Positions 7,502 to 16,619 of a stretch of DNA of 28,014 bases are shown here, one piece after another. This DNA comes from an uncultured Prevotella sp. Lineage in GTDB: Bacteria; Bacteroidota; Bacteroidia; Bacteroidales; Bacteroidaceae. The notes beneath the pieces were generated by a model. It was not told the DNA's origin and did no database searches. It worked only from the letters and a program-made list of their open reading frames with translations. How positions within the stretch are numbered: the stretch's first letter is position 1; every line of letters begins with the position of its first letter. Both the position numbers and the translations under genes were made by a program. The stretch covers positions 1-28,014 of the forward strand of contig CABVDL010000025.1 of assembly GCA_902497035.1 (NCBI GenBank), read 5' to 3'.

Positions 7502-10500
7502 ATGAAGAAACTATTGCTTATATTATTGCTTGCATCCATCAATGCCGTGGTGTCATTCGCACAGACCATCACGGTGTCGGGTGTGGTAACTGACTCGAAG
7601 AACGAGCCGCTCATCGGCGTCAACGTCGTCGTGAAGGATCAGCCCGGCTTCGGTGCCATCACTGATATCAACGGACATTACGAATTGAAGAATGTCCAGA
7701 CGTATGACGTCCTGGTGTTCTCCTACGTCGGTTTCGATAAGAAGACCATCCCTGTCAAGGGAAACAAGACCATCAACGTCAAGATGGAGGAGTCGAAGGA
7801 CAACGTGCTCAATGAGGTCGTCGTCACTGGTACCGGCTCGAGAAAGAAAATCAATGTCACGGGTGCCGTGACGAGCGTGGATGTGGAGGAACTGAAGTCC
7901 AATCCTACGGGCAATATCTCCAACGCCCTCGCCGGCGTGGTGCCTGGTATTCAGGCCATGTCGAGCAGCGGCCGCCCCGGTAGTGTGTCTGAGTTCTGGG
8001 TGAGAAGTATCTCTACCTTCGGTGCCAACTCCTCAGCCCTGGTGCTGGTGGATGGCTTTGAGAGAAACCTCGATGAGATCAACGTGGAGGATATCGAGTC
8101 GTTCTCAGTGCTCAAGGATGCATCAGAGACAGCTATCTATGGTAGTAAGGGTGCCAACGGCGTTATCCTTATCACTACCCGACACGGTAAAGACAGCAAG
8201 ATCAATATCAATGCTAAGGTGGAAGGCTTCTACAACACCTTCACCAAGACCCCTGAGTTTGCCGATGGTTATACCTATGCGAAGATGGCCAACGAGGCCC
8301 GCATCACCCGCAACCAGGATGCACTCTACTCTGACCCGGAGCTTGAGATGTTCCGACTGAAGATTGACCCCGACCTCTATCCGAATGTCAACTGGATGGA
8401 CCTCATCCTGCGTGACGGCGCATGGAGCGAGAGAGCCTCACTCAATATGAATGGTGGTGGACGTACGGCCCGCTATTATGTATCGGGCAGCTACATCAAC
8501 CAGCAGGGTATGTACAAGACCGACAAGTCGATGTCGGACTACAATACCAATGCCAACTACCACAAGTGGAACTATCGCATGAACCTCGATATCGATGTGA
8601 CGAGGACCTCTCTGTTGAAGCTGGGCCTGTCAGGCTCGCTGGCTAAGGTCAACGATACCGGTAGAGGCTCAACGGCTGTCTGGACCTCATTGATGGGCTA
8701 TAACCCCACAATGACCCCGGTGCTCTATTCCAATGGTTATGTGCCCGCATGGGGCGATGCAGATGGATTCAACCCTTGGGTGCAGTCCACTCAGACCGGT
8801 TACCGCGAGTCGTGGACCAACAACATCCAGGCTACGCTGGAGTTTGACCAGAACCTGGACATGATTACGAAAGGCTTGAAGTTCACCTTCCGCTTCGGTT
8901 ACGATACTTACAACAGCAACTATATCACCCGCACCAAGTGGCCTGCCCAGTATAAGGCAACCCCCCGCTACCGCGACGCCAATGGTGACCTGGTGTTCAC
9001 CCGTGTGGCCGCCGAGCAGCAGATGGCGCAGACCTCTGGCTCTGATGGTTCAAGAAACGAGTTCATTGAATGGTTCTTCAACTATAACCGCACATTCTTC
9101 AAGACCCACCATGTGGGTGCAACGCTGAAATACAACCAGCAGTCGAAGGTGCAGACCCAGAACCTGGGTACTGACCTGAAGAACGGACTGCCCCGTCGTA
9201 ATCAGGGCCTGGCAGGTCGTGTGGAGTACAACTGGAACTACCGCTACTACATCAACTTCAACTTCGGTTATACCGGTTCAGAGAACTTCCACAAGGACCA
9301 CCGCTTCGGTTTCTTCCCCGCTGTGTCTGCCGCATGGAACGTCGCCGAGGAGCCGTTTGTGAAGAAGCACATGCCTTGGATTGATATGTTTAAGGTGAGA
9401 TATTCCTGGGGTAAGACCGGTAACGACAACCTGGGTACGCGATTCCCCTATCTCTATACGCTTGCCGAGACTTCGGGCAATGTCTATGAGTTTGGTGACT
9501 ACGGCTACAGCCGTCTCTACAAGGGACTGTCCTACACCGTTCTGGCTTCGCAGAATGTGACTTGGGAAATATCCACCAAGCGCGACCTGGGCTTCGACTT
9601 CTCTTTCTTCAACGATAAGGTGAACGGTTCGTTTGACCTCTACAATGAGAACCGTTCTGGTATTTATATGGTCCGCCAGTATCTCCCGCTCCTCGTGGGT
9701 GTGACTTCTAACCCCTCAGCCAATGTTGGTAAGGTTAAGGCTCATGGCTTCGACGGTAATATCGCCGTTAAGCAGCGTATCAGCCAGGTTGACCTGACAT
9801 TGCGCGGTAACATTACCTATGGTAAGAACAAGATTCTGGAAAGAGATGAGGAAAACACCATCTACAGCTATAAGTTATGGAAAGGCCACCGCGTCAATCA
9901 GTGCTTCGGACTGATAGCCGAGGGTCTCTTCAAGGATTACGACGATATCCGCAACCATGCCACTCAGACATTTGGAGATGTAATGCCCGGCGACATCAAG
10001 TACAAGGATGTTAATGGTGATGGTGTCGTTAACAGCGACGACGTTGTGGCCATTGGTGCCACCCGTACGCCTAATCTCACCTATGGTTTTGGCGTGTCGG
10101 CCAAGTGGAAGGGCTTTGACTTCAATGTTCACTTCCAGGGTGCAGGCAAGTCTACCTTCTTTATTGATGGTACCACTGTCTATATGTTCAGCTCCGGCAA
10201 CGGATGGGGCAATGTTCTGAAGGATATGGCAGATGGCAGCCGCTGGATCTCAAGTGACATCTCTGGCGATAAGGCGACGGAGAACGTCAACGCCGCCTAT
10301 CCACGACTGACGTATGGCGACAACGCCAACAACAACCGCGCCTCTACCTTCTGGCTCCGCAATGGCTCCTATATCCGTCTGAAGACGCTTGACTTCGGTT
10401 ATACCCTGCCCAAGACGATGTTGAGGAAGCTCCACTGCAACAGCATCCGTATCTCCTTTGTGGGCACTAACCTGCTTACCTTCTCCAAGTTCAAGCTGTG

Positions 10501-10582
10501 GGATCCTGAGCTGGCAAGCTCCACGGGTAAGGAGTATCCTCTGAGCAAGACTTACTCTTTGGCTTTATCAATAAACTTATAG
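7502..10582 (+). CDS. SusC-like TonB-dependent outer-membrane oligosaccharide transporter
   Basis: A 1026-residue protein with signal peptide (1-21, ending SFAQ), a carboxypeptidase-regulatory-like domain (~24-100: VSGVVTDSKNEPLIGVNV, DINGHYEL, VFSYVGF), a TonB-box-like stretch (LNEVVVTG, ~105-112), a plug domain (~115-230, VLVDGFERNLDEINVEDIESFSV then ASETAIYGSKGANGVI) and a 22-stranded barrel ending in an aromatic/hydrophobic strand (TYSLALSINL). This is the full usual order and length of the SusC/RagA family. It imports oligosaccharides into the periplasm together with the SusD-like lid encoded next. No extra N-terminal signalling domain of the FecR-interacting kind is present, so regulation through an ECF anti-sigma factor is unlikely. 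Confidence 0.97.
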   Translation: MKKLLLILLLASINAVVSFAQTITVSGVVTDSKNEPLIGVNVVVKDQPGFGAITDINGHYELKNVQTYDVLVFSYVGFDKKTIPVKGNKTINVKMEESKDNVLNEVVVTGTGSRKKINVTGAVTSVDVEELKSNPTGNISNALAGVVPGIQAMSSSGRPGSVSEFWVRSISTFGANSSALVLVDGFERNLDEINVEDIESFSVLKDASETAIYGSKGANGVILITTRHGKDSKININAKVEGFYNTFTKTPEFADGYTYAKMANEARITRNQDALYSDPELEMFRLKIDPDLYPNVNWMDLILRDGAWSERASLNMNGGGRTARYYVSGSYINQQGMYKTDKSMSDYNTNANYHKWNYRMNLDIDVTRTSLLKLGLSGSLAKVNDTGRGSTAVWTSLMGYNPTMTPVLYSNGYVPAWGDADGFNPWVQSTQTGYRESWTNNIQATLEFDQNLDMITKGLKFTFRFGYDTYNSNYITRTKWPAQYKATPRYRDANGDLVFTRVAAEQQMAQTSGSDGSRNEFIEWFFNYNRTFFKTHHVGATLKYNQQSKVQTQNLGTDLKNGLPRRNQGLAGRVEYNWNYRYYINFNFGYTGSENFHKDHRFGFFPAVSAAWNVAEEPFVKKHMPWIDMFKVRYSWGKTGNDNLGTRFPYLYTLAETSGNVYEFGDYGYSRLYKGLSYTVLASQNVTWEISTKRDLGFDFSFFNDKVNGSFDLYNENRSGIYMVRQYLPLLVGVTSNPSANVGKVKAHGFDGNIAVKQRISQVDLTLRGNITYGKNKILERDEENTIYSYKLWKGHRVNQCFGLIAEGLFKDYDDIRNHATQTFGDVMPGDIKYKDVNGDGVVNSDDVVAIGATRTPNLTYGFGVSAKWKGFDFNVHFQGAGKSTFFIDGTTVYMFSSGNGWGNVLKDMADGSRWISSDISGDKATENVNAAYPRLTYGDNANNNRASTFWLRNGSYIRLKTLDFGYTLPKTMLRKLHCNSIRISFVGTNLLTFSKFKLWDPELASSTGKEYPLSKTYSLALSINL

Positions 10583-10603
10583 TTTGATTTTAACAGATAT
10601 ACA

Positions 10604-12685
10604 ATGAAATACAAGACCCTATTCATAGCGTCTCTTATAGGCCTGACCTTAGGCACCACCGGATGCAGTGATTACCTCGACTCCGATTACCTGTTTAAGG
10701 AGAGAATGTCTATAGACGACGTGTTCTCCAACCGCGATTATACCAATGAGTGGCTGGCCACCGCCTATAGCTATATGAACAATGGCTACGTGCAGGACCT
10801 CCCCAGCAAATATTATCTGCCCATCAACTACGACGATGATATGTGCTACGGCGACCTCACCGAGTCCAATTCGTACAGCCAGTGGCGTACGGGAAACTAC
10901 ACCGAGACCGGCCCCGGCAACACCAACAGCAGCTATCAGGTTTGGTCCAACTGCTATAAGGGCATCCGTCAGGCTGAGCTCTTCGTCCAGCATATCGACG
11001 AGAACACCAAGTTCACCGAGAGCGAGCGGGCCGATATGAAAGGCCAGGCCAACTTCCTCGTCGCTTATTACTACTGGTTCATGTTGCGTCTCTACGGTCC
11101 TGTTCCAATCATTCCCGATGAGACCATCGACTACATGAAGAGCTACGATGATGTATCGCTGCCTCGTAACACCTATGAGGAATGTGTGAACTACATCACC
11201 GCCAAATTGGTCGAGGCCGCCAAGGGCTTACCCTCCAAGCGCTCCTCTCAGGAGGTGACGCGCCCCACGCGTGGTGCTGCGCTGGCACTCAGGGCTAAGG
11301 TCTTGCTCTATGCCGCAAGCCCGCTCTTCAACGGTAAGGCTCCCGAGGAGCTGGCCAGCCAGATGGTTGACAACAAGGGCAACCGGCTGCTTCCTACTAC
11401 TTACGATGAGTCGAAGTGGGCCCGCGCTGCGGCTGCTGCCAAGGATGTGATGGAGCTCAATCAGTATTCGCTCTTTGTCCAGCACCGTCGTCTGACGACT
11501 ACCGACCGCTGGGCTTACCCTGTGACCATCACCCCGCCTTACGACAAGGACTTCTCCGATAAGAACTGGCCTGACGGATGGGCCGACATCGATCCCTTTG
11601 AGTCGTATCGTACCCTCTTCGACGGTGACGTGCCTGTCATCGAGAACCCGGAGCTGATCTTCACCCACGGACAGAATCAGGGCGACCGCGGCATCACCTA
11701 TGATATGATTCTGAGTCAGTTGCCTCAGGGCACGGCCCACGGCTGGAACAGCCATTGCATGACCTTGAAGCAGTGCGATGCCTACTATATGGCCGACGGC
11801 ACCGATGTACCGGGTAAGGATAAGGAAATCGGACGCAACGAAGACGGCACCGAGCGCGTCACCGGCTATATGTCTTCCAAAGTCCGCGACCAGTATCCGT
11901 ATAGCTACATCCCCAACGGCGTGTCGTTGCAGTTCGCCGACAGAGAGCCCCGCTTCTATGCATCGGTAGCCTACAATGGCAGCATCTGGAACTTGCTCAA
12001 TGCCGACCGTAACAACGATGAGACCACCGACCTGCAGGTGTGGTACTACCGTGGCACCAACAACGGTTACTCCACTTCGGGCAACTACCCTGTGACCGGT
12101 ATCGGTATTAAGAAATATGTGAACCCGCTCGACATCGGCGATACGCAGAATCCTATTACGAAGGACGGCCGCGTCAAGGATAAGGTTGACCTCGGCCTGC
12201 GCTATGCCGACATCCTTTTGGCTTATGCTGAGGCTTTGAATGAGCTGACTACGACTTACCAGGTTGAGTCTTGGGATGGAAGCCAGACCTACAACATCAG
12301 CCGCGACGTCAATGAGATGAAGAAGGGCGTACGCCCCGTACGCATCCGCGCCGGACTGCCTGATTACACTTCCGGCATCTATGCCAATGCCGACCAGTTC
12401 AGAACCAAGCTCAAGAGAGAGCGCCAGATTGAGTTCTTCGCTGAAGGACAGCGCTACTACGACCTGCGCCGCTGGATGGATGCACCTGCCGAGGAGTCGC
12501 TGCCTATCTGGGGTTACGATATGCTGGCCAGTGAGAAGATGGCTGATGTGTTCTACCAGCCCATCCTCATCCAGGCCTTCCCCTGCTCTTTCTCTCTGAA
12601 GATGTGGTTCTGGCCTATCTCGCAGACCGAGTTGAAACGCGACCGCAACCTGACGCAGAACCCAGGATGGACCTATCCTGAATAA
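10604..12685 (+). CDS. SusD-like (RagB/SusD) outer-membrane glycan-binding lipoprotein
   Basis: A 693-residue lipoprotein with lipobox at Cys21 (LGTTGCSDYLDSD). The acidic residues just after the cysteine fit a surface-export signal. The N-terminal SusD-like half shows MKGQANFLVAYYYWFMLRLYGPVPI (~146-170), the hallmark RagB/SusD helix, and ALALRAKVLLYAASPLFNG (~225-243). The C-terminal RagB region ends with LKRERQIEFFAEGQRYYDLRRW (~603-625). It forms the hinged lid on the SusC barrel and decides which oligosaccharide is captured. It starts 21 bp after the transporter gene, as usual for the pair. At ~690 residues it is longer than the original SusD (about 550) but within the family range. Confidence 0.97.
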   Translation: MKYKTLFIASLIGLTLGTTGCSDYLDSDYLFKERMSIDDVFSNRDYTNEWLATAYSYMNNGYVQDLPSKYYLPINYDDDMCYGDLTESNSYSQWRTGNYTETGPGNTNSSYQVWSNCYKGIRQAELFVQHIDENTKFTESERADMKGQANFLVAYYYWFMLRLYGPVPIIPDETIDYMKSYDDVSLPRNTYEECVNYITAKLVEAAKGLPSKRSSQEVTRPTRGAALALRAKVLLYAASPLFNGKAPEELASQMVDNKGNRLLPTTYDESKWARAAAAAKDVMELNQYSLFVQHRRLTTTDRWAYPVTITPPYDKDFSDKNWPDGWADIDPFESYRTLFDGDVPVIENPELIFTHGQNQGDRGITYDMILSQLPQGTAHGWNSHCMTLKQCDAYYMADGTDVPGKDKEIGRNEDGTERVTGYMSSKVRDQYPYSYIPNGVSLQFADREPRFYASVAYNGSIWNLLNADRNNDETTDLQVWYYRGTNNGYSTSGNYPVTGIGIKKYVNPLDIGDTQNPITKDGRVKDKVDLGLRYADILLAYAEALNELTTTYQVESWDGSQTYNISRDVNEMKKGVRPVRIRAGLPDYTSGIYANADQFRTKLKRERQIEFFAEGQRYYDLRRWMDAPAEESLPIWGYDMLASEKMADVFYQPILIQAFPCSFSLKMWFWPISQTELKRDRNLTQNPGWTYPE

Positions 12686-12720
12686 TTGATGGTTGTCTCT
12701 AATAATAAGAAGAAAAGATT

Positions 12721-13719
12721 ATGAAGACTATAGTAAGATTATTCGCTTTACTCATGATAGCAGTGTCATTCGCCTCGTGCAATGACGACTGGAAAGACGA
12801 GCAATTCTCCCAGATGGTGTCCTTCAAGACGAGTCCCACCAGCCTCGGCATCACCGACATCTATGTCCGCTATAAGCCGGGCGGCCAGGTGGAATACGAC
12901 CTGCCGGTCATCGTCAGCGGATCGACCGCCAACTCAAAGGATCTGCATGTGAGCTTCGCCATCGACACCGATACGCTCAATGTGCTCAATGTCGACAAGT
13001 ACGGCACACGCTCCGACCTCTACTTCGTGCAGCTGCCTGAGAAGTACTACTCCTTCCCCACCGAGATCGACATCCCCAAGGGAACGAGCGAGACGGTGCT
13101 GCCGATAACCTTCAACTTCGACGGTATCGACCTGGCTGAGAAGTATGTGCTGCCCATCACGATTGTTGAGTCGGAAGGCAACAACTATCAGGCCAACCCG
13201 CATAAGTACTACCGCAAGGCCTTGCTCCATATCATTCCGTTCAACGACTATTCGGGCGTTTACTCCGGCACCAACCTCATTGGCTCGCTGGAGGATGAGG
13301 CACACAACTCGCTGACGCAAAGCAACTACAGGGCTTACGTGGTCAATGATACCACCGTGTTCTTCTATGCCGGCCTGCGCGATGAGGACTTCGTCGACCG
13401 CCGCAACTACAAGGTGTATCTGCAGTTCACCAAGGATAAGTACCGCATGAAGGAGTACTATTGCAAGATGTACAGCGACAACCCGCTGATTAAGTTCACG
13501 CTCAACGGGCAGCCTAAGTACAAGGTTGAGGAAGAGATGGATCCCACCAAGACGTATCTCAAGCACACCTATATCACCATCACGGATATAGACTATGAGT
13601 TTACCGACTACACCACCATCCCCAACTACGAGCTGAGGTACCACATGACGGGTAGTCTGGCATTGCAGCGCGACCTCAACACGCTCATACCTGATCAAGA
13701 CCAAGGCATACAGTGGTAA
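12721..13719 (+). CDS. DUF1735-type surface lipoprotein, probable glycan-binding protein
   Basis: A 332-residue lipoprotein with lipobox cysteine at residue 20 (FASCNDDWKDEQ). Residues ~25-150 have the features of the DUF1735/BT_3987-type immunoglobulin-like domain (VEYDLPVIVSGST, IPKGTSETVLPITF, EKYVLPITIVE). Residues ~165-320 form a lipocalin-like beta domain (NDYSGVYSGTNLIG, YELRYHMTGSLALQRD) as found in DUF4361/DUF4973 partners. Such proteins follow SusD genes and occupy the position of SusE/SusF-like surface glycan-binding proteins. It is 35 bp after the SusD-like gene and is followed by a 173-bp hairpin-bearing spacer. The exact DUF name of the C-terminal part is uncertain. Confidence 0.82.
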   Translation: MKTIVRLFALLMIAVSFASCNDDWKDEQFSQMVSFKTSPTSLGITDIYVRYKPGGQVEYDLPVIVSGSTANSKDLHVSFAIDTDTLNVLNVDKYGTRSDLYFVQLPEKYYSFPTEIDIPKGTSETVLPITFNFDGIDLAEKYVLPITIVESEGNNYQANPHKYYRKALLHIIPFNDYSGVYSGTNLIGSLEDEAHNSLTQSNYRAYVVNDTTVFFYAGLRDEDFVDRRNYKVYLQFTKDKYRMKEYYCKMYSDNPLIKFTLNGQPKYKVEEEMDPTKTYLKHTYITITDIDYEFTDYTTIPNYELRYHMTGSLALQRDLNTLIPDQDQGIQW

Positions 13720-13892
13720 GCTGTCACTGACCCCTTTTGGAAACCTCCAATACACTGCATCCCCCCTCTCGAAAGGCGCCACGCCTTTCGCAGAAGGGTT
13801 TGCAGGTTTCAACCCTGAGGCATGCACCCGCGTACCACTGCGTTGGATGGAGCGAGATAACTCATTACTAATAAATCATTAAATCAATACAG
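13720..13892 (+). promoter_or_regulatory. Spacer with stable hairpin between uptake genes and enzymes
   Basis: This 173-bp gap holds a perfect 9-bp inverted repeat (CGAAAGGCG at 13770-13778, loop CCA, CGCCTTTCG at 13782-13790). No T-run follows (CAGAAGGGTTTG), so it is not a classical intrinsic terminator. It may be an attenuator, an mRNA-end stabiliser or processing site that lets the SusC/D genes be expressed more strongly than the enzymes downstream. No TAnnTTTG promoter was seen in it. The last 40 bp before the ATG are A/T-rich, as at other starts here. Confidence 0.5.
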
Positions 13893-16589
13893 ATGGAATC
13901 ATTCTTTACCTCGTATTGTTTTCCCTTCCTTAAGCGGCTGAGCAGGCATCCGCGGCTTGCGCTGGTGGGCCTGCTGTCGGTGTGTATGGCGACGCTGGCT
14001 GAAGCCAAGACGGCTGTGAGCCAACTGGTCATGGCCGACCCGTTTATCTTTGTGGAGAATGGAACCTACTACTGCTATGGCACCAGAACCGACCACGGCA
14101 TCGAGGTGTTCACCTCCAACGATATGAAGAACTGGATGCGCCGTGGCTTCGCACTGAAGCGGGCCGACTCTCATGGCACCCGTTGGTTCTGGGCGCCTGA
14201 GGTCTACCGGTTCGATGACAAGTACTATATGTACTATTCTGCCGGAGAGCGGCTCTATGTGGCTGTCGGCGACTCTCCCCTTGGCCCGTTCAAGGATGCT
14301 GTCGACAGCATGATGATGGGCGACATCCGGACTATCGACTCTTCCGTCTTCACCGATGACGACGGACAGCAGTATATCGTCTTTGTGGAGTCGACCAACC
14401 AGAATTCCATCTACATCGGTAAGCTGAATGCCGACCATATCACCATCGACAAAAGCACCGTGCACCAGATTATAAAGGCTGAGTGGAAATGGGAGAAGCA
14501 TGGTTACACCTGTACCGAGGGCCCGTGTATCATCAAGCACGACAACATATATTATCTGATGTATTCCGGCAGCTATTACCAGAATGTGGACTACGCCGTG
14601 GGCTATGCCACCGCTACCGACATCAATGGAACTTGGACGAAGGCGCCCAATCAGCCTTTCCTCAAATCGGGCAAAGGCCTCTATGGTACCGGTCACAATG
14701 GTTACTTCTACGACAATGCCGGCAGTCTGCGTACGGTGTTCCATGCCTACGATGCTTACGAAGGCTCCAAGGGCGTAGGGGCGCGGAAGGTGTATATCGG
14801 CTCCCTGAAGTTCACCAATACCGATGACCTGATTATGGACCCCGACTCTGATTATATCTCACCGCGCGTCTATATGGCGCCCAGTAAGGTTGACACGTTG
14901 CAGACGGCTTATGCCAATGGCACCAGCGTTGCTGTCGACCTTGACGACGACGGCAGGCAGGAGCTCCTTCTTGCCGGCAAAAACCGCGATGGCAACTATT
15001 CGGGCTGCATGCTGAAATACGATGCCGACAGCAAGAAGTGGATTACCGAGGCCTCTCCGCTGGCGGTGAACAATGATCCGGCTATCATTCCCTGCGACAT
15101 CAACCTTGATGGAAACATTGACGTCGTGGCCTTCGATGCCGTGGGCCTGACCGCTGAGGAGGATATCGTCGCTGCCAATGCGCAGCGCGAAGGCATCTTC
15201 TTGGGCGACGGAACGGGCAATCTGACGCGTGCAGACGTTAGCTTTGTCGATACAAAAGGCAATGCCACGGCCTTTGACCTCGTGAAGGTGGAGTCGGCCG
15301 ATGTGGCTGACTTCAACTACGACGGCAAGCCCGACATTGCATGCGTCGGCTACAACGCCGACGGCACCACCGTCAACGTAGTTCTTCTCAATCAGGGAAA
15401 CCTTACGTTCCAGGTCGCCAAGTGGAACTCCACGTGGCATCTCTACAATGCAGTTGTCAAGGCCGCCGACTTCAACAACGACGGATATACCGACTTCATC
15501 GTCTCCGGCTCGGTGGCCGACCGCAGTGGCGTTTACCAAATGACCACCGTCTATCGTAACAATCCGAGCAACCCCGGCGGTAAGTTCACAGGCGACACCT
15601 CATCGGGTACCAAACTCACGCCGACCTCCAACGGCGCCTTGCAGATTGCTGACGTCAACAACGACGGTTATCTTGACTTATTCCTTTCCGGCTTCGAGAA
15701 GCAGCTGAGCGACATCAACAGCTACAGCCAGCACATCTACTACAACAACAAGAAATCGTCGCCTATCTCGTTCAGCGAGAATGCGGGCGACGAGGTGGGA
15801 GAGGATGAGCTCCGCACCCAGAACAGCACCCCCACCAATGCCGGCCTCTACGACTGGGATGGTGACGGTTACTATGACCTGCTGGTGTCGGGCCGCTCCG
15901 AGCTTTACGGCGCACAGGTGGGCTTTCTTTATACCTACGACGCTGAGGCCGGCGCCATGCGCAAGACGTGCATGATTCCCGGTGGCTCTGGTTCGACGGT
16001 CGCCTTTATCGACTGGAATGACGACGGCATTAAGGATTACTTTTATTCCGGCTATTCCGGCGACGGCTTCTTCTTCGGCGACTGCACTGGTACACAAAGC
16101 GCCGTGGTGCTCAATGACAAGGCAAGCCAGCGACCGGAAAGTCCTACCGTGAACCCCGCCGCGTATGCCAATGGCAAGCTCACGCTCTCGTGGACGCCTG
16201 CCGACGGCGCTGCGCTGAACACCACCTATGAGTATTATGTCAAGGACGGTAACGGTAATCTCCTTACCTCCTGCCTCTCCCATATCGGTGGCGACCAGGA
16301 CGGCTACCGCAAGGCCAACTTACTGGGTAATGCCGGTTGCAACCATCAGGTCACGCTGTCGCTTCCAGAAGGCGCCTACACCTATGGCGTGCAGGCAATC
16401 AATGCTTCCTATCAGGGTTCCCGCTTCGCTGTCGGTTCCGTGTCAACGGGCATTAGCGTCAACACCTTGCCTGATGCCGGTCACTATGAGCTCTATGACC
16501 TGTCAGGGCGCAGGGTGGAGAAGGCTGCCAAGGGTGTCTTCATCAAGAAGTCGGCCAACGGCGTATGCCGCAAAATCATTGCTAAATAA
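13893..16589 (+). CDS. GH43 glycosidase fused to seven FG-GAP/VCBS repeats, Fn3-like domain and sorting-type tail
   Basis: Signal peptide with an unusually long N-region (hydrophobic core ~21-37, ending AEA). Residues ~42-325 form a five-bladed GH43 propeller with candidate catalytic residues D49 (ADPFI), D149 (TIDSSVF) and E209 (TCTEGPCI), matching base, pKa modulator and acid. Residues ~345-730 carry seven DxDxDG-type calcium-loop motifs (starting near 349, 402, 473, 526, 587, 654 and 707), which would make a second, integrin-like seven-bladed propeller. Residues ~755-850 look Fn3-like. The last ~45 residues (YDLSGRRVEKAAKGVFIKK) resemble a secretion/sorting tail. GH43 covers arabinofuranosidases, xylosidases, arabinanases and exo-galactanases; specificity is not readable here. 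The GH43 moiety likely trims arabinose, xylose or galactose outside the cell, with the repeats as binding or spacing module. It is followed 30 bp later by the next gene. Confidence 0.88.
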   Translation: MESFFTSYCFPFLKRLSRHPRLALVGLLSVCMATLAEAKTAVSQLVMADPFIFVENGTYYCYGTRTDHGIEVFTSNDMKNWMRRGFALKRADSHGTRWFWAPEVYRFDDKYYMYYSAGERLYVAVGDSPLGPFKDAVDSMMMGDIRTIDSSVFTDDDGQQYIVFVESTNQNSIYIGKLNADHITIDKSTVHQIIKAEWKWEKHGYTCTEGPCIIKHDNIYYLMYSGSYYQNVDYAVGYATATDINGTWTKAPNQPFLKSGKGLYGTGHNGYFYDNAGSLRTVFHAYDAYEGSKGVGARKVYIGSLKFTNTDDLIMDPDSDYISPRVYMAPSKVDTLQTAYANGTSVAVDLDDDGRQELLLAGKNRDGNYSGCMLKYDADSKKWITEASPLAVNNDPAIIPCDINLDGNIDVVAFDAVGLTAEEDIVAANAQREGIFLGDGTGNLTRADVSFVDTKGNATAFDLVKVESADVADFNYDGKPDIACVGYNADGTTVNVVLLNQGNLTFQVAKWNSTWHLYNAVVKAADFNNDGYTDFIVSGSVADRSGVYQMTTVYRNNPSNPGGKFTGDTSSGTKLTPTSNGALQIADVNNDGYLDLFLSGFEKQLSDINSYSQHIYYNNKKSSPISFSENAGDEVGEDELRTQNSTPTNAGLYDWDGDGYYDLLVSGRSELYGAQVGFLYTYDAEAGAMRKTCMIPGGSGSTVAFIDWNDDGIKDYFYSGYSGDGFFFGDCTGTQSAVVLNDKASQRPESPTVNPAAYANGKLTLSWTPADGAALNTTYEYYVKDGNGNLLTSCLSHIGGDQDGYRKANLLGNAGCNHQVTLSLPEGAYTYGVQAINASYQGSRFAVGSVSTGISVNTLPDAGHYELYDLSGRRVEKAAKGVFIKKSANGVCRKIIAK

Positions 16590-16619
16590 CTTTATTACTT
16601 ATATTAAATACTTGTTTAT

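Noticed and set aside
12934..13827. A 297-codon - strand frame starting in the 173-bp spacer
   Set aside because: Its start lies in the spacer, but almost all of it is antisense to the DUF1735-type gene and has shadow-like composition.
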